Source of the DNA: CAYYAQ01 sp964469555
Lineage (GTDB): Bacteria > Planctomycetota > UBA1135 > UBA2386
Direction: 5' to 3'
DNA length: 15,785 nucleotides
NCBI GenBank assembly: GCA_964469555.1
Contig: CAYYAQ010000120.1
Span: 1 to 15,785, forward strand
The notes under the pieces: model-generated
Seen by the model: only the letters and a program-made list of their open reading frames with translations
What the model was told of the DNA's origin: nothing
Database searches by the model: none
In this document: positions 1 to 7,023 of the stretch, piece after piece
Layout: every line of letters starts with the position of its first letter
How positions within the stretch are numbered: position 1 is the first letter of the stretch
Program-made: the position numbers and the translations under genes

Positions 1-66
1 ACGACGAAGAGCAAGGGACACGCCGCCCGGATCATGCAGTTCGTCGTCGACGGCACGCCCCGCTAG
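1..66 (+). CDS. 3' end of an unidentified gene (partial)
   Basis: The first 21 codons of the window read through without interruption to a TAG stop at 64-66. The third codon positions are almost all G or C, as in the clearly coding genes here, so this is probably the real end of a gene that begins before the window. The C-terminal residues end in IMQFVVDGTPR and match no family I can name. The stop overlaps the stop of the PhoX remnant on the opposite strand through the palindrome CTAG at 63-66. The function is unknown. Confidence 0.5.
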   Translation, partial: TTKSKGHAARIMQFVVDGTPR

Positions 67-685
67 GAATCAGGCCGAGCCGGCCCGCGTATCTCGACCG
101 CATCCAATCCGGTGACGCGGCTACCGCCGAGGACCTTCCACTCACCGTCGACCTTCTTGATCTCGATCAACGAGATGCCGTGCGCGGCTTTCGACTTGCG
201 GACCTTCTCGGGCCCCCGCGCTCCCTTCCAATCCGCGATCCCATCGCGGTGCAGTCGCCCCTCATCGGCGTACTCGTGGTTTATCGCGAGGTAACCGTGT
301 TCGGAGCTTCCGAGCAGGCGGCACTCTGCATCGCCCACCGTGCGTCGATCGGAAAGAACGACATACCGTCGCGGTTCATCCCCGCCTGTTGCCGCTGATC
401 CTCGGAGCTCGCGTCGATATCGAACGGCGCCTCGCAACCATCGACCCAGCTGCCCCACGGAAACAGGACTTGATGGCGGTAGCCCTTCGGCAACACGATC
501 TCATCGCCGGAACTGCGCGGAACCGCTTCGAAGTCGAGCGGCGCCGGCTTCGCAACCTCGAACACGCTGGCCACGCTGCAGGAGTTCGAGAACGCGGCCA
601 CCAAAGAGCCGGCACACCCGAACCACGCGCGCCTATCGAGCGACTTGTTCCCGATGAGGTCGAGGAAGGTCCGTTGTTGCGTCAT
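63..685 (-). pseudogene. PhoX/DUF839-family phosphatase remnant, frameshifted and C-terminally truncated
   Basis: Reading down from ATG at 685 (or 718), one frame gives a hydrophobic N-terminus after SLDRRAWFGC, then PhoX-like blocks: VLPKGYRHQVLFPWG, a DQRQQAG motif and MNRDGMSFFPID. A second frame then carries the next PhoX blocks, SSEHGYLAINHEYADEG, SKAAHGISLIEI and SRVTGLDAVEIRGPA, and stops at 63-65. The switch lies near 340-350. Restoring one G in the minus-strand GACGCACGG would give a smooth FFPIDGTVGDAEC, so a single-base deletion is the simplest explanation. Even when repaired the product has about 206 residues, whereas PhoX proteins usually have 500-700, so most of the calcium/iron-binding propeller is missing. 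PhoX enzymes are secreted phosphomonoesterases. It lies just downstream of the DPP IV gene on the same strand. The frameshift could be a sequencing error; the truncation is harder to dismiss. Confidence 0.8.
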
Positions 686-736
686 GGGGTCGTTGTCGCG
701 GGGCTCGGAACATAGCAAGAACCGATACCGAGACTG

Positions 737-2986
737 CTAGCGCGGTCCCGGCGCCACGTGCTCGGTGATGAAGTTCGTCATCCTCGTGAAGAGATGCTTG
801 CGCGTGTTCTTCCCCTGGCTGATCGAGTGCGTGCGGTTTGGATACGCCATCATCTCGAACTGCTTGTCGTGGCGAACCAGCTCGTTGACCAACATTTCGC
901 AATTCTGGTAGTGGCAGTTGTCGTCGCCCGTGCCGTAGACGATCAGCAGGTCTCCCTCGAGATTCTTGGCGCGCGTGATCGGCGAGCCGTCGCGAAACCC
1001 CTCGGCGTTGTCGTCCGGCAACCCCATGTAGCGCTCCTGGTAGATCGTGTCATAGAGGCGCTGGTTCGCGACGAACGCGATCGCGACGCCCGCGTGGTAG
1101 AGGCTCGGGTAGCGGAACAACGCATTCAGCGTCATCGACCCGCCGCCGCTCCAACCCCAGATGCCCACCCGATCCTTGTCGAGGAAGGGCCACTTCTCCT
1201 GCAACTTGCGGAGCCCCGCGGCCTGGTCCTTCGGCGCGATGATGCCAATCTTACGGTAGATGCTCTTGCGCCACGCACGACCGCGCGGCGCCGGCGTGCC
1301 ACGGTTGTCCATGCTGACGATGACGTAGCCGCGCTGCGCCATCATCTGGTGCCACATGTAGTGCGCCACGCCATAGCGGTCGAGAACGGTCTGCCCAGCC
1401 GGTTCGCCGTAGACGTGGATGAGCAGCGGATACTTCTTTTCGGCATCGAAGTCAGGCGGGTAGATCACCCAGCCGTCCATCTCGACCCCATCGCGAATGG
1501 AAACACGGAAGAACTCGTACTTGCCCAGGCTCTCGGCGCCGAGCTTCTCGCGAAGCTTGCGGTTGTCGACGAGGTTGCGGACGACCTCGTGGCCGGGCAA
1601 CCGGATGATGTCGACGACGGGCGGCGACCCGAATGACGAACCCGTGTGGATCGCCCACTTCCCGTCCGGCGAGATCTGATAGCGATGTGTGCCCTTCCGC
1701 GATTTCGTCAACCGTTCCGGCGGCTTCTGCTCGAACAACCGGGACCGGTACAAGAACCGCTGCGTCGGGTTGTCCGGCGAAGCGAGGTAGTAGATCCAAC
1801 CGCCCTTCTCATCGATGTGCTCGATGCTGATGACGTCAAACTCGCCCTTCGTCACGAGACGCGCATTCACGCCATTGCGCGACACGACGAAGATGCGCCG
1901 CCAGCCGTCGCGTTCGCTCACCCACAAGAAACCGGATCCACCACCAAACCACCGAAAGTCGTCGCACGTCTCTACCCACGTCTCGTCTCGGTCGGTCCAG
2001 ACGGTCTTGCCGTCCCCCGTCTTCACGTCGAACAACATCAGGTGGTTCGTGTTCTGCAACCGGTTGAGCCGCTGGATCACGATCTCGTCGGAGTTGGCCG
2101 CCCACTCCATTCGCGCGATGTAGTTGTCGCGAGAGTCGCCGGGGACATCCATCCACCGGATGTCGCCCCCGGTAGACGCGACGATGCCTACACGGGCGGA
2201 AGGATTTGTCGTCCCGACCTTCGGATACCGGATCGGCGTCACCTTCGGGTAGAGGCTCGACGTGTTGTCCACCAGGATGAATTCGCCGACACCGGACGCG
2301 TCCATCTGCCAGAACGCGATCGACTTCCCATCGGGACTCCAGCGGAAGCCGTCTCGCAGACCCCACTCCTCCTCGTAGACCCAGTCGAACGTGCCGTTGA
2401 TCCGCGACGCGCTTCCGTCACTCGTCAGCCGGGTGATCGCGCGCGAGGCAAGGTCTTCGACATAAATGTCGCTGCGATGCACGTACGCGACCTTCGTGGC
2501 ATCCGAGTTGAACTTGGCGAACTGCAACCATGTCGAGTCGAGGGTTCGACCGAGCCTCTGAAGCACACCGCTCTTCCGATCGAGCACCCAGTAGTCACCG
2601 CGAGTGTGATACCGCCACACACGACGTGTGTTGGTGAAGACCAGCAACTTGCCACCGTCCGTGGAGAACTCGTAGTTGGACAACTGCAACGGTCGCGACT
2701 CTCCCTTCGGTGTCAGGGACCGAGCAGAGATGAGCATCGATCGCTCGCCGGATGCAGGGTCGTAGCTGACGAGGTCGTGACCACCACCGGAAGCGGCACG
2801 CTCGAGCGTCGCGAGCCCCTTGCCCTCCAGCCAGCGCGCCGGCCCGAACCCCTCTTCGCCGAACTCTCCCGAGAAGAGCCGCTTCAGAGTCAATCCAGGG
2901 GCGTCGATTGGGTCAGGCTCATCCGTAATCGCGCGGCATCCGGAGAGAACCAAGACCGCGACGGGGATGATGCGTCTAGTGGTCAT
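737..2986 (-). CDS. Dipeptidyl peptidase IV family serine peptidase (S9), lipoprotein
   Basis: The 749-residue product has the usual S9B/DPP IV length and order. A lipoprotein signal occupies residues 1-17 with the lipobox LSGC (Cys17), so the enzyme is expected to be membrane-anchored outside the cytoplasm. A beta-propeller covers roughly residues 40-490 and contains DWVYEEE (201-207), the glutamate motif that binds the substrate N-terminus in DPP IV. The alpha/beta-hydrolase domain follows, with nucleophile Ser613 in GWSGGG, Asp688 in YGTGDDN and His720 in NRTHSI, so the triad is complete. Family members release dipeptides from peptide N-termini, typically after Pro or Ala. Gly follows the nucleophilic Ser where human DPP4 has Tyr; I believe this is common in bacterial relatives. 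No Shine-Dalgarno sequence is seen. It is divergent from the gene at 3071. DPP IV-like activity is well supported, but exact specificity is not. Confidence 0.95.
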   Translation of the reverse strand: MTTRRIIPVAVLVLSGCRAITDEPDPIDAPGLTLKRLFSGEFGEEGFGPARWLEGKGLATLERAASGGGHDLVSYDPASGERSMLISARSLTPKGESRPLQLSNYEFSTDGGKLLVFTNTRRVWRYHTRGDYWVLDRKSGVLQRLGRTLDSTWLQFAKFNSDATKVAYVHRSDIYVEDLASRAITRLTSDGSASRINGTFDWVYEEEWGLRDGFRWSPDGKSIAFWQMDASGVGEFILVDNTSSLYPKVTPIRYPKVGTTNPSARVGIVASTGGDIRWMDVPGDSRDNYIARMEWAANSDEIVIQRLNRLQNTNHLMLFDVKTGDGKTVWTDRDETWVETCDDFRWFGGGSGFLWVSERDGWRRIFVVSRNGVNARLVTKGEFDVISIEHIDEKGGWIYYLASPDNPTQRFLYRSRLFEQKPPERLTKSRKGTHRYQISPDGKWAIHTGSSFGSPPVVDIIRLPGHEVVRNLVDNRKLREKLGAESLGKYEFFRVSIRDGVEMDGWVIYPPDFDAEKKYPLLIHVYGEPAGQTVLDRYGVAHYMWHQMMAQRGYVIVSMDNRGTPAPRGRAWRKSIYRKIGIIAPKDQAAGLRKLQEKWPFLDKDRVGIWGWSGGGSMTLNALFRYPSLYHAGVAIAFVANQRLYDTIYQERYMGLPDDNAEGFRDGSPITRAKNLEGDLLIVYGTGDDNCHYQNCEMLVNELVRHDKQFEMMAYPNRTHSISQGKNTRKHLFTRMTNFITEHVAPGPR

Positions 2987-3070
2987 GCCCGAAGACTACG
3001 GTCCCCAACTTGTCGTTTCATCTCTGGTCGCACCAACACCCCCAGGTAGGATGCCCGCCGAGGCTCACCC
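2987..3070. promoter_or_regulatory. Divergent intergenic region, presumed promoters
   Basis: These 84 bases separate the start codons of two divergent genes and so must hold their promoters or the start of their leaders. For the + strand a -10-like TAGGAT is at 3047-3052, 18 bases before the ATG, with no good -35 at the usual distance. A GAGG at 3060-3063 is a plausible weak ribosome binding site for the gene at 3071. I see no convincing promoter for the - strand gene. Confidence 0.3.
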
Positions 3071-4705
3071 ATGCAAATTCAACTCGCCCGCGCCTGCTTC
3101 ATCCTTGCCGTAGTCGCCCTGTGCACGACTGGGGCCGCACAGCGCGGTTTCTTCGTCGCCGATGGTCTCGAAGTGTCCTTCCGGCCACCACCCAAGTGGA
3201 CTCACCTCGGCTCAAAGGGCGACCTCGGCAGCCTGCGCGCCTTGTTCTGCGCCCCGCGAAGCTATGCGCCGACCGAGGGCCGAGGCACGGATCACACACC
3301 GACACTTCGGTTGCTGTGGTTCCCGAAGTCGGACGCGAAGAAGGCTGACGACAAGAAATCGGACTACCCGTTGGCCACGCCCTACACAGACATCAAGGAC
3401 TACCTCGGCCGCGTCAATGGCCCGGGCGGAAAGACGGTGGCCGTCGAGGCTGGCACCTTCGGCAAGTTCCAGGGCAGACGCTACGTCGTCGAGTTCGAGC
3501 GTGCTGTCGGCGGCATCACGCTTCACACGTGCTCGATCAAGATGGACAACGGCGAGCTCGCCGTCGAATTCGAAGTCCTCACAGAACAGTACAAGCGCCT
3601 CAAGGGACGGTTTGAGAAGTGCTTCAGCACGCTGGCCGCGACGCCGCCTGAGAAGATCAAGCAGCGCATGACGGTCGAGACTCCGAAGTGGATCAGCGAC
3701 TACGACGGCTGGAAAAAGATGTCCACGACCGACCGTACAAAATACCGCAGGGATTGGGGCAAGAAGTGGCTGACCGCGCGCAAGCAAAGTTACGAACCCG
3801 GCTGGAAGGTCGTGAAGAGCAAGCACTGGCTCGTGCTCAGCCGCACCGATTCCAAGTTCACGAAGCGAATCGTCCAGGCCGCGGAGAACGCGCGAAAGTG
3901 GGTCGACAAGAGGTTCGGCAAGATCTCCGATGAAATCGTGATGCCAGCGGTCATGCGCATCTTCCACAGCCAGCGCCAAGAGAACGCGTTCCGTCTGCGC
4001 GAGAACAACCCGCTGGCTCCGCGGATCGAGTACGGCCACGCACATCGCGAGATCTACGCGTTCAAGGACGCCAGCATGGGCAACCTCGGCGACGGCTACG
4101 GCAACGTGCTGCGCGGCGTGTTCCAACAGTTCGTCCACGACAAGCACCACCGGATCCTCGGCAACATCCCGCGGTGGCTGGACAACGGGCTGTGGCTCTA
4201 CATGGAGGGCTCGCGCACCAAGGGCAAGAGGCTCATCTTCTTCCCGCACGACGTCGAGATGGGCCGATTCAAGATCCTGGCCGAACGCAAGCAACCGCAA
4301 AACACGTGGTGGTTCATCCAGGAGAAGATGGTCGAGACGCCGAAGGACGGCGCGCTGGAGCCGGTCTGGGGCTACAAGATGGAATGCTGCCGCCTGCTGC
4401 GCTGGTTCGATGAGGGCGGGAGCAAGATCTTCCAACACGAAGACTTGCTCGTCTCCTACCTCGGACAGATCGGCGAGACTGCCATGAAGTTCCGCGCGAA
4501 GCCGGACGACGGCGTCGACTGGTTGCGGATCGCAGACGGCGAAGCGACGAGGCTTCGCAAGGCTTGCTACGCTCGCCGCGACGACTTCCTCGTGAAGGTG
4601 AACTACTCGGTCATTCCCATCCCTGTGGCGGACTGGGGCAAAGCCGACAAGCTGTGGCAGGCGTACAACGCGGAGTTCGCAAAGAGGAAGTTCAAGAAGA
4701 AATGA
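3071..4705 (+). CDS. Secreted protein resembling a degenerate gluzincin (peptidase-MA-like), probably inactive
   Basis: The 544-residue product starts with a signal peptide (hydrophobic 8-20, likely cleavage after GAAQ near residue 24). I cannot name residues 25-200, a mixed region that could be a beta-rich domain. From about residue 245 the layout recalls secreted gluzincin metallopeptidases: SKHWLVLSRT is followed by a helical stretch, IFHSQRQENAF, then FQQFVH (351-356) and PRWLDNGLWLYMEG (367-380). In active relatives these two segments are HExxH and P.WL.EGLA. Here the first His and Glu are Gln352 and Gln353, and the third ligand Glu is Asn372, with only His356 kept. Zinc binding and catalysis are therefore unlikely, which is inference from motif alignment. 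Codon 1 is chosen because it begins the signal peptide and follows GAGG. The stop overlaps the next start (ATGA, 4702-4705), so the sulfatase is probably translationally coupled to it. A binding or scaffold role is possible. Confidence 0.75.
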   Translation: MQIQLARACFILAVVALCTTGAAQRGFFVADGLEVSFRPPPKWTHLGSKGDLGSLRALFCAPRSYAPTEGRGTDHTPTLRLLWFPKSDAKKADDKKSDYPLATPYTDIKDYLGRVNGPGGKTVAVEAGTFGKFQGRRYVVEFERAVGGITLHTCSIKMDNGELAVEFEVLTEQYKRLKGRFEKCFSTLAATPPEKIKQRMTVETPKWISDYDGWKKMSTTDRTKYRRDWGKKWLTARKQSYEPGWKVVKSKHWLVLSRTDSKFTKRIVQAAENARKWVDKRFGKISDEIVMPAVMRIFHSQRQENAFRLRENNPLAPRIEYGHAHREIYAFKDASMGNLGDGYGNVLRGVFQQFVHDKHHRILGNIPRWLDNGLWLYMEGSRTKGKRLIFFPHDVEMGRFKILAERKQPQNTWWFIQEKMVETPKDGALEPVWGYKMECCRLLRWFDEGGSKIFQHEDLLVSYLGQIGETAMKFRAKPDDGVDWLRIADGEATRLRKACYARRDDFLVKVNYSVIPIPVADWGKADKLWQAYNAEFAKRKFKKK

Positions 4706-6144
4706 GTTCGCTGCGAGTCATCCTGTTCGCTGCGGTGGCGTATGTCGTCTCGACGCACACAGTCACCGCACAGAGCGAAGGAGCGAAGGCCAGCGAGCTA
4801 CGGCCAAACGTCCTGTTTCTCGTGATCGATGACCTCAACGACTGGGTCGGCTGTCTCGGGGGCCATCCGCAGACGAAGACCCCCAACATCGACCGCCTCG
4901 CGGCGCGCGGCGTACTCTTCACGAACGCCCACTGCCAGGCGCCGATCTGCAACCCGTCACGCGTCAGCATGATGACTGGACGGCTGCCGTCGACGACCGG
5001 GGTATATCTGCTGCAGCCGTCCAGGTTCCGCGTCTCCAAAGCGCTGGCGAAGGTCAAGACGTTGCCCGAGTACTTCTCCGCGTACGGCTACCACACGATG
5101 GGCGGCGGCAAGCTCTACCACGGCTCGACGTCGCAGGAAACGTTCGACGAGTACGGTCCCCGCGGCACCTTCGGACCACTGCCGAAGAAGAACGCGAAGT
5201 TCAACTTCAAGACCGGGCACCGGCTCTGGGACTGGGGAGAGTTTCCGGCGACCGACGCGGAGACGCCGGACGCGAGGGTCGCTGACTGGGCGATCAAACA
5301 ACTGAAGCGAAAACACGACAAGCCGTTCTTCCTGGCCGTCGGCTTCTTCCGCCCGCATGTCCCGATGTACGCACCGCCCAAGTGGTGGAAACAACTCCCC
5401 GCCGAGAAGGACATCGAGCTACCGCCTTCGATGAAGGGCGACCGCGACGACATCCCCGACTACGGCAAGCGACTCACCCAGGGATTCCCCGCGCCACGGC
5501 ACGAGTGGTTCGTGAAGAACAAGCAGTGGCGCCGCGCCGTACGCGGATACCTCGCGTGCGTCAGCTTCGTCGACAACCAGGTCGGTCGGGTCATGGCCGA
5601 ACTGGACAGGAGTGGCTACGCGTCGAACACGATCATCGTGTTGTGCTCGGATCACGGGTTCCACCTGGGCGAGAAGGAGCGCTGGGCCAAGCGTTCACTC
5701 TGGACCCGGTCGACTCGCGTGCCGTTGATCGTCGTGCCGCCCGGCAGAAACGAGGCGACGAAGTGCGAGAAGCCCGTCGGCCTGATCGATCTCTATCCAA
5801 CGTTCGTCGAGTTGTGCGGGTTGCCCGCGAACAAGGGACTCGAGGGACGAAGCCTGGTGCCACTCCTGCGCGATCGGGACGCGGCCTGGGGCCGCCCCAT
5901 CATCACGACGTTCTACAAGGACAACCACTCGCTGCGCTCCGGGCGGTGGCGGTACACGCGCTACGCCGATGGCTCGGAAGAACTCTACGACCTTCGCAGC
6001 GACCCGCACGAGTGGCACAACATCGCGAGCAAGCCGAAGCGCGCGGATGTCGTCCGCAAGCTACGGCGTCACCTCCCGACCGTGAACGTCGAGGCGGTTC
6101 CCGGGAGCAAGGGACTCGGCGGACAGATCAAGGGCGTCAAGTAG
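4702..6144 (+). CDS. Secreted sulfatase, iduronate-2-sulfatase-like
   Basis: The reading frame is open from 4564, but the real start is the ATG at 4702: it begins a signal peptide (about residues 1-23, ending VTAQ) and overlaps the upstream stop as ATGA. The 480-residue product fits single-domain sulfatases of the iduronate-2-sulfatase-like group. Visible active-site parts are Asp43-Asp44 in VIDDLND (calcium), CNPSR at 83-87 whose Cys83 should be oxidised to formylglycine, Lys137 and His140 in GKLYH, His219 in FRPHVP, Asp317-His318 in CSDHG, and Lys330. The typical C-terminal ELYDLRSDPHEWHN closes the fold. Such enzymes hydrolyse sulfate esters, often on uronic acid or other sugar residues of sulfated polysaccharides; the natural substrate cannot be read from the sequence. 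No maturation enzyme is encoded in the window. It should act in the periplasm or outside. Confidence 0.95.
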   Translation: MSSLRVILFAAVAYVVSTHTVTAQSEGAKASELRPNVLFLVIDDLNDWVGCLGGHPQTKTPNIDRLAARGVLFTNAHCQAPICNPSRVSMMTGRLPSTTGVYLLQPSRFRVSKALAKVKTLPEYFSAYGYHTMGGGKLYHGSTSQETFDEYGPRGTFGPLPKKNAKFNFKTGHRLWDWGEFPATDAETPDARVADWAIKQLKRKHDKPFFLAVGFFRPHVPMYAPPKWWKQLPAEKDIELPPSMKGDRDDIPDYGKRLTQGFPAPRHEWFVKNKQWRRAVRGYLACVSFVDNQVGRVMAELDRSGYASNTIIVLCSDHGFHLGEKERWAKRSLWTRSTRVPLIVVPPGRNEATKCEKPVGLIDLYPTFVELCGLPANKGLEGRSLVPLLRDRDAAWGRPIITTFYKDNHSLRSGRWRYTRYADGSEELYDLRSDPHEWHNIASKPKRADVVRKLRRHLPTVNVEAVPGSKGLGGQIKGVK

Positions 6145-6205
6145 ACGCGGGCGAAGCCATCGCCACGGGATCGCAGGTCGACAAAGGGGTACCTTCCGAG
6201 CACTG

Positions 6206-6460
6206 ATGCTGGACACTCTGCCGGCTCGGATGTTCCTGATCCTGTACGGCTAGCTTACGTGCGCGCTACTCGTGCATTTCAGGGGCAAGGCACGCCTGCC
6301 CTACTACAAGCAACTGCTCGACCACTCGACGTTCCTGTTTCCCTACAAAGCGATGGTCTCCGTGTTTCCGGGAGTGTCGCGGAAGCCCTTTCTCGATGTG
6401 AGAGACTTCCCCGAGCTCACTCCGATCCGGGAGAACTGTGCGACGATCGCCGACCAAACG
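6206..6460 (+). pseudogene. LpxO-like aspartyl/asparaginyl beta-hydroxylase remnant, 5' part with internal stop
   Basis: From ATG 6206 the frame reads a membrane-helix-like ARMFLILYG, hits TAG at 6251-6253, and continues without shift as LTCALLVHFRGKARLPYYKQ, LLDHSTFLFPYKAMVSVF and KPFLDVRDFPELTPIREN. This order (N-terminal membrane helix, HFRG, DHSTF, P.LD...FPEL.P...NW..I) is that of LpxO-type hydroxylases, iron and 2-oxoglutarate dependent enzymes that hydroxylate lipid A acyl chains. The similarity ends near 6455, before the catalytic HxD...H region. In a different frame, CAC 6462 to AAG 6524 reads HIARTPVFRFINRFVTRHVAK, which could be a scrap of the C-terminal part, with the catalytic centre deleted in between; that piece is tentative. 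No function is expected. Confidence 0.65.
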
Positions 6461-6517
6461 TCACATCGCGCGCACGCCCGTGTTCCGGTTCATCAACCGA
6501 TTCGTGACCCGACACGT

Positions 6518-6778
6518 CGCGAAGCAACGACCCTCGCGAGTCGATACGTAGACCACATCGCCGTCGATCGAGGGCGTCGTCAGCGTCCCGCCGCCGTGAG
6601 AATTCTTGATGACGATGGCGGGCCACTGTTCGCGCCACAACTCACGACCGGTCGCGACGTCGATGCAGAACAGGCTGTCCTGCTTCTTCTTCTCGTCAAA
6701 ACCGAGGGTGTACGCGCGCCCACCGACGATCGAGACGCTGGAATAGCCGCGACCGATCTCGATCGTCCAGCGAGGTTT
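6518..6778 (-). pseudogene. PQQ-like beta-propeller (quinoprotein-type) fragment
   Basis: The minus strand reads about 87 residues with the features of a PQQ-like propeller protein of the type common in planctomycetes: WTIEIGRGYSSVSI, GRAYTLGFDEKKKQDSLFCI, DVATGRELW, HGGGTLTTPSIDGDVVYV and STREGRCFA. These are roughly two propeller blades. Such proteins are normally above 400 residues and start with a signal peptide, which is absent here. Similarity is lost on the 3' side at about 6518, where the hydroxylase scrap begins, and on the 5' side near 6780. The surrounding open frame extends from 6880 to 6461 but the flanking residues do not fit the family. It is a gene fragment, not a working gene. 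Confidence 0.75.
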
Positions 6779-6789
6779 GTTCGCACCGA

Positions 6790-6963
6790 TCGGCCGTCTT
6801 CCCCGACCCCGGTAAACTCCCCCCCGAGACGGGCGGACCGGATCTCCACGGCGGTCTTGTCGACCTTCGCGGAGCTGCAAGCCGGTTGGTACCGGTAGCG
6901 AAACCGCTCGATGGCACAGCCCTGGTACTCATTCTGGACCATCTCGAACACAACGCGGAACAC
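6790..6963 (-). other. Unassigned open stretch in debris region, possible coding remnant
   Basis: On the minus strand, in a frame different from the PQQ fragment, the sequence reads FRVVFEMVQNEYQG, IERFRYRYQP and KVDKTAVEIRSARL. The composition is protein-like, but I do not recognise a family, and no start with a ribosome binding site is evident. It lies between the PQQ fragment and the sulfatase fusion start. It may be a third remnant or only the antisense of the sulfatase leader. The rest of 6145-7023 outside the two remnants shows nothing I can name. Confidence 0.2.
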
Positions 6964-7023
6964 GTTCGCTCGCCTCTGGGGTTAGCCTTTGTCGCTCCCA
7001 GCACTGATCGTTCCGCAGACACG

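Noticed and set aside
1646..3049. Long + strand open frame of 467 codons opposite the DPP IV gene
   Set aside because: It is antisense to a gene with a complete DPP IV fold and triad; its Arg/His/Val/Asp-rich product is typical of a high-GC shadow frame and shows no family motif.
3212..4438. 408-codon - strand open frame opposite the degenerate peptidase gene
   Set aside because: The sense strand has a signal peptide, family-like motifs and coupling to the next gene, whereas this frame has only a shadow composition.
4564..4701. N-terminal extension of the first sulfatase by 46 codons
   Set aside because: This part overlaps the upstream coding frame; the signal peptide starts at ATG 4702, which overlaps the previous stop.
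6886..7023. N-terminal extension of the sulfatase fusion by 46 codons
   Set aside because: The signal peptide starts at ATG 7024; an extension would bury it behind non-hydrophobic sequence.
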